Shown in pieces: positions 9,901-11,963 of a DNA stretch of 11,963 nt (position 1 is the stretch's first letter; the number at the start of each line of letters is the position of its first letter). The stretch comes from CAWUKT01 sp963923035 (GTDB lineage Bacteria > Bacteroidota > Bacteroidia > J057 > JADKCL01). The translations under genes and the position numbers were made by a program. The notes under the pieces were generated by a model that saw nothing but the letters and a program-made list of their open reading frames with translations, had not been told where the DNA came from and did no database searches. The stretch lies in contig CAWUKT010000131.1 of NCBI GenBank assembly GCA_963923035.1, positions 1-11,963 of the forward strand, given 5' to 3'.

Positions 9901-11963
9901 CCCTGCCTGTGCGGGCGATGATATTCAATTGCAGACGGCATCGGTTCCCGGTGCCAGCTACCAATGGAACGGGCCCAATTGGTTTACCTCCGGATTGCAA
10001 AATCCGGTCCTGAACAATGTCGGGCCGGCCGATACCGGAGCCTACTTGGTCTCCATCACGGTGAACGGCTGCCCTTCCGATACTTCCCTGCCGACGGTGG
10101 TGACGGTCTTCGCGCCGCCCGTCGTAACGGTTGCCGATGATACCTTGCTCTGCTCCAACGGCAATACCGATCTGTTCGTGGTGCCGAATGTGGTGGGCAA
10201 TTCGGGACCTTACCAATTTGCCTGGAGCGGGCCCAACGGCTTTGCCTCGACCGATTCCATCGCCGTGGTCCCCAATGCGGATACCACCGATGCCGGACCG
10301 TACACGGTTCAGGTCACCGACGCCAATGGCTGTGTCGCTGCCCCGGCAACCGGAACCTTGTTCATTGGCAATGGCATTCCGACGCCCGTCGTGACAGGAC
10401 CGGCCAGCCTCTGCCAGGGCGATCAGCTTCAGTTGAGCACCTCGGCATTTCAGGGAGACAGCGTCGCTTATCTCTGGAACCTCCCGGCGGGAGGATCCGA
10501 TACAACCGCGGGCGCATCCCTGATCATCAATCCGGTCGCCTTAGGCGATAGCGGCGACTATTCGGTCGTGGTGTATGTCGACGGCTGTTTGTCCCAGGTC
10601 TCCAACGCTCTGAATGTCGATGTCATCTCCCGTCCGATTCCGCCCAATCCGATCGCGGTCTACGGCAATCCTGATAATTGCGAGGGCGATACCCTGTCCT
10701 TGTCGGCGGCTGGCTCCCCGACCCATACCTACAGCTGGACCGGACCCAATGGATTCGCTTCCAATCTCCAAAGTCCCATTCTCCCGAACGCCAGTCCGCT
10801 TAACAATGGCAGCTATTCCGTGACGGTCAACAATGGCAATTGCAGTGTGGTCGGTGCAGTCACCTTCAATGCCATTGCACCGCGGCCAGCTACGCCGGTC
10901 ATCTCCGGCGGCGGGATGTTCTGTGAAGGCGATGCGGTCCAATTGACTTCGTCAACCTACAGTGGTTCATCGGTGGCCTATCTCTGGACCACTCCGGCGG
11001 GACCGGATACGCTTACCGCCGCTGGCTACGCCATCAACCCGGTCAGCCAGTCCGATTCAGGGGATTATTCCCTGGTCGTCCTGGTCAATGGCTGTCCGTC
11101 ACTGGGATCTAATGTGGAGACCGTCGAGGTCAATCCGACCCCGGCCGCTCCGGGTATCCTTTCCAATGGACCGACTTTCTGCGAAGGCGATACCCTCAGC
11201 CTGGGTACTGCGGCCTCCGCGGATGCCTATATCTGGACCGGACCGAATGGGTTTACCAGCTCCCAACAATTCCCGGCATCCATCCAACTTAGTCCCGTCG
11301 ATGCCGGGGTCTATTCCTTAGTAGTGGTTGTTGAAGGTTGTACCTCCGCTGTTTCGACCGATACGATTGCCGTGTCTCCACTCCCCGCTGCGCCTACGAT
11401 TTCGGCTTCACAGAATCCCCTCTGCGAGGGCGATACCCTGGTGCTGACCACCAGCAGTGGCTGCGACAGCTACCAGTGGATCGGGCCCGGTGGCAACAGC
11501 ACCAGCACCCTCAGCAATCCTTTGCTGACCACCACGACGGGCATGACCTTGATTCCCGCCGGTGATTCGGCCTATCTGGCCGGCAATTGGGCTGTCGTCT
11601 GTATCAATGCCGCCGGATGCGCATCCGATCCGAGCCAACCGGTCAATGTCGTGATCAATCCCACGCCCGGCACTCCGATCGCCAGCAATGATGGCCCTGC
11701 CTGTGCGGGCGATGATATTCAATTGCAGACGGCATCGGTTCCCGGTGCCAGCTACCAATGGAACGGGCCCAATTGGTTTACCTCCGGATTGCAAAATCCG
11801 GTCCTGAACAATGTCGGGCCGGCCGATACCGGAGCCTACTTGGTCTCCATCACGGTGAACGGCTGCCCTTCCGATACTTCCCTGCCGACGGTGGTGACGG
11901 TCTTCGCGCCGCCCGTCGTAACGGTTGCCGATGATACCTTGCTCTGCTCCAACGGCAATACCG
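3956..11963 (+). CDS. Giant secreted multi-domain surface protein: DUF11-like modules followed by an Ig/PKD-like module array (partial, 3' end beyond window)
   Basis: One frame runs without a stop from 3956 to the window edge: 2669 codons plus one base. A TAG at 3953-3955 directly precedes ATG GTC ATG, so the start is 3956 or 3962; both leave a signal peptide (KYWFFITAFWAACTSLWSQ). AGGAG at 3930-3934 is too far away to decide. Residues about 21-185 form an unrecognised beta-rich domain. About 186-1125 hold six DUF11-like modules. From about 1126, Ig/PKD-like modules of about 85 residues follow, with CEGD, a YxWxGPNGF core, DxGxY and a closing NGC. Such architectures are known from Bacteroidota as long cell-surface or secreted proteins exported by T9SS, with the sorting domain (type A, or the gliding-associated CHU_C type) at the far C-terminus, which here is out of view. 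An adhesin or surface-fibre role is inferred from architecture only. No enzyme domain is visible. The first 45-50 codons are AT-richer than the rest. Confidence 0.93.
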   Translation, partial: MVMFKYWFFITAFWAACTSLWSQNPVVVQNAPVEHFINEEFCYPVTLENSGPGAGYGPYIRLILPPGVNLNSATYLGSALTTTVVGTFAGAPLADPNLSSGTSADSVTGPPGHQLVILQPPVGSITTGGAVLNIEVCLFMDPATVTVGSPQAIEMIPVLEFGDTPTGANGPIFGTSNTASIVPTLYRFEKFSNAPKHDRTPGPSWPITYTLEVDIADGMTITNLDFNDVLPGTLQWTGTAVTASGGCTVSQSPNLPPTPGGSIQVSCPSGTGTLGTSDVTVTFEAFVIDTLDESIGNSADCDTEEIVNVSTFNTDQGLLETDNDTVTAYNVTLQHGAAPSLTSPGAVIDYSMSYQVSDFVTAVDSFVMTVVVADGLTYLGNAQINGSPIAATSVQLNTPGTGETTVTFFLATAIGNLPPGSGGALTYQCQVNQTYAATGDPILTRDQITNQGTVDYHLTDEVGANGCSYDCNARIEILPVTLAKTIPSGQTQYNPGDLVTYRITMNIPSGDADAVIITDYFPLPIHDVNDLSLVWNGPNINQTANHTPANIPLITIDPATNALLMDFGDIATGTPPSTVEFEVSIPITTIPYADGLFHSNIVEGETNNTAVDGLIDQNLTLIEVAAPELSLTKGVSAASNPAGVLNPAPATPVDSDISNVDGSDTLTYVVTVQNDGGARAYDVKVTDVLPAGMDTCIIQSVTRGNGSPFPFTPSGGLFTSPTDTLFLDSLEATGNAGTGDIALVTYQCIIDPNAAFAQEIENTASAIWSSEIGQNSAFNPVSDNAIATLALPSVAKSIVDILPGYRAAVNEVHVGELIQYRVDVTLPEGQVTNVQFEDVLDAGLAFVSIDSLQADSNLSTSQGTFANVLGAAALDSVGTSTTSPDRLLTLDFGTLTNADTTNSNSERISIWYTVRVLNSTGNVDGTALNNQASFIWNDPNGSGTLDAQDNAPPVTVREADLEITKTFLTNDVQRGDEVFVTLDFSHTGTSNATAFDVVVADTLPLGLNFVPNSLTTTCPSLFAIPPAAAGQLVSGTLDSLPVGTNCNITFKVEVDNAIPECDTVSNCGDIFWHSLYNADQGALGTPPNNQLGVERTGNANAPGEINNYTFENCAGLNVINGLAVDPVISSNTPVCEGETAVLTVNQYQGQTVVYEWFGPNGNAINNNSFQLNISPATAQDSGAYLVVVTVDGCVSDTSQVHVLAVAPVPQVAPTNDGMTCSPNGTDLTLTANPAGGTAPYSFSWTGPGGFSANVQDPVIPNATANQSGTYAVQVTDSNGCQSPVTTTLVEISIQPNVPTISANSPVCEGESVTISTGFYAGSTVDYTWSGPGVPPGTSGNSFTVNPATLADAGNYTVVVTVDGCPSDTSAPFALVVNPIPGNFAPTYNDPVCSGEDLLLSANPPAGGPFTYAWTGPNGFSSNQQNPIIPNSTAALSGTYSVEITSGAGCSRTESVQVSVNSTPNTPVISAGGAVCEGDPFTFFINPANGTSVQYFWTLPGGGQDTTSTGQLTLNPTTPADSGNYSVVVAVNGCPSLPSGGALLEVDRRPTVTVSGGGAFCEGSNATLSSSVVGASGVSYQWTGPNGFSSNQPNLSLNNLTPGNAGVYTLAVSNGACTTTASDTLSVFPAPSSPSLFSNSPVCEGDTLVLTSNTVATTYNWTSPTGNSFSAPVPLSISPASSNYIGGTWSLSVVDSNGCTSANPATILVEIRPIPTAFPTNDGPICFNGTVNLMGNAISGASYTWYDGNPNGGGTVIASAQNTSVGPLSNGSFDFFLVVEQNGCESDPAATTVVVDSLQPAPMVPADTAICEGEAIVLTTPTQADSYQWTGPNGFSSTQQNPPAISPASPLDAGDYILTVTNNGCGSAADTVTVTVTPAPAAPTISAPQNPLCEGDTLVLTTSSGCDSYQWIGPGGNSTSTLSNPLLTTTTGMTLIPAGDSAYLAGNWAVVCINAAGCASDPSQPVNVVINPTPGTPIASNDGPACAGDDIQLQTASVPGASYQWNGPNWFTSGLQNPVLNNVGPADTGAYLVSITVNGCPSDTSLPTVVTVFAPPVVTVADDTLLCSNGNTDLFVVPNVVGNSGPYQFAWSGPNGFASTDSIAVVPNADTTDAGPYTVQVTDANGCVAAPATGTLFIGNGIPTPVVTGPASLCQGDQLQLSTSAFQGDSVAYLWNLPAGGSDTTAGASLIINPVALGDSGDYSVVVYVDGCLSQVSNALNVDVISRPIPPNPIAVYGNPDNCEGDTLSLSAAGSPTHTYSWTGPNGFASNLQSPILPNASPLNNGSYSVTVNNGNCSVVGAVTFNAIAPRPATPVISGGGMFCEGDAVQLTSSTYSGSSVAYLWTTPAGPDTLTAAGYAINPVSQSDSGDYSLVVLVNGCPSLGSNVETVEVNPTPAAPGILSNGPTFCEGDTLSLGTAASADAYIWTGPNGFTSSQQFPASIQLSPVDAGVYSLVVVVEGCTSAVSTDTIAVSPLPAAPTISASQNPLCEGDTLVLTTSSGCDSYQWIGPGGNSTSTLSNPLLTTTTGMTLIPAGDSAYLAGNWAVVCINAAGCASDPSQPVNVVINPTPGTPIASNDGPACAGDDIQLQTASVPGASYQWNGPNWFTSGLQNPVLNNVGPADTGAYLVSITVNGCPSDTSLPTVVTVFAPPVVTVADDTLLCSNGNT
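4511..7330 (+). repeat. Six tandem DUF11-like beta modules within the giant protein
   Basis: Six divergent modules of about 140-165 residues begin near 4511, 4940, 5393, 5837, 6332 and 6830. Typical DUF11 features recur: an opening strand with Lys (FEKFS, LAKTI, LTKGV, AKSIV, ITKTF), a YxVxV strand, a DVLPxG-like turn (DVLPGTL, DVLPAGM, DVLDAGL, DTLPLGL) and a closing strand with Asn (NSADC, ENTASAIW, NNQASFIW). The second module lacks the opening Lys and is the weakest match. DUF11 modules commonly act as stalk or spacer domains in prokaryotic surface proteins; that role is inferred here. They are divergent at DNA level, with no long identical blocks, so this part of the gene looks older than the Ig array downstream. 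Confidence 0.75.
9590..10169 (+). repeat. Long direct repeat, copy 1 (Ig modules 10-12)
   Basis: These 580 bases recur at 11384-11963, exactly 1794 bases (598 codons) downstream and in the same frame. Six positions differ (9614, 9616, 9646, 9670, 9697, 9700). Two change one Pro codon to Ser and four are silent. Bases 9701-10169 are identical in both copies. Copy 1 continues to the right into the rest of module 12, while copy 2 is cut by the window edge, so the true repeat length is unknown. The left boundary falls in the linker before module 10. Confidence 0.97.
11384..11963 (+). repeat. Long direct repeat, copy 2 (Ig modules 17-19), cut by the window edge
   Basis: This is the second copy of the block at 9590-10169 and encodes modules 17, 18 and the start of 19. 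The last 469 bases (11495-11963) match copy 1 without a difference, while the first 111 bases hold all six differences. The window ends inside the identical part. If this end is a contig end, the usual cause is that an assembler could not extend through a repeat, and the identity of the terminal stretch should then be treated with care. Confidence 0.97.

Larger units (their letters stand above)
7331..11963 (+). repeat. Array of 18 complete and one partial Ig/PKD-like modules
   Basis: Module starts, taken at the Pro before the first strand, lie near 7331, 7580, 7847, 8093, 8351, 8600, 8852, 9095, 9356, 9599, 9881, 10118, 10385, 10649, 10895, 11150, 11393, 11675 and 11912. Mean spacing is about 254 bases (85 residues). 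Each complete module has a Cys just before a [EQS]G[DES]-like or NG turn, a central YxW, a D/N-x-G-x-Y/W strand and a second Cys in an NGC or similar turn, then a T/P-rich linker (NPTPxxP). Three types are visible: A (SYQWTGPNGFSS), B (SVxYxWxxPxG with VVVxVxGC) and a longer C type (modules 7, 10, 17). Module 8 resembles the Ig_7 (CHU_C-associated) variant. The organisation suits a rigid rod holding a terminal domain away from the cell surface. Confidence 0.88.

Noticed and set aside
9053..10216. Long antisense open frame (387 codons) opposite the Ig array, with a partial twin at 11408-11794
   Set aside because: It lies wholly antisense to the giant gene, its peptide resembles no family, and it exists because C-rich codons on the + strand rarely give stops on the other strand. 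The twin simply follows the DNA repeat.
7331..11963. Regularly spaced repeats that might suggest CRISPR
   Set aside because: The period is about 254 bases, in frame and protein-coding throughout. Similarity is at protein level and there are no short identical repeats with unique spacers.

Overview
The window looks like Bacteroidota DNA. The sign is a secreted metallopeptidase that ends in a recognisable type IX secretion (T9SS, Por) type A sorting domain, next to a giant secreted protein built from DUF11-like and Ig/PKD-like modules of the kind common in gliding or filamentous Bacteroidota. The coding DNA is fairly GC-rich (about 60% in sampled lines of the giant gene), which fits Saprospiria/Lewinella-like lineages better than low-GC Flavobacteriia. 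That placement is an inference, not a direct observation.

Layout. (1) Bases 2-130, + strand: the last 42 codons of a gene I do not recognise. (2) Bases 152-3022, - strand, convergent with it: a complete 956-residue M36 (fungalysin-type) zinc metallopeptidase with signal peptide, propeptide, PA insertion, HELMH...E zinc site and T9SS tag. (3) Bases 3023-3955: a 933-base divergent intergenic region whose part nearest the giant gene is strikingly AT-rich and holds no convincing gene. (4) From 3956 to the window edge, + strand: one uninterrupted reading frame of at least 2669 codons with no stop. It encodes a signal peptide, an N-terminal beta domain, six DUF11-like modules (about 4511-7330), then 18 complete Ig-like modules plus the start of a 19th (about 7331-11963). 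Being open at the right edge, it is missed by any tool that lists only closed ORFs.

The most notable structure is inside the giant gene. Ig-like modules fall into types that partly alternate, each carries a displaced cysteine pair, and a stretch of at least 580 bases (9590-10169) recurs 1794 bases downstream (11384-11963). The two copies differ at six positions, all in the first 111 bases, and are identical for the last 469 bases up to the window edge. This is either a recent in-frame duplication or gene conversion, or an assembly artefact at a contig end.

The two main genes are both predicted to be exported: one as a peptidase, the other as a very long surface fibre or adhesin. Nothing in the sequence shows that they act on each other. 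No tRNA, rRNA, CRISPR array or insertion sequence was seen.
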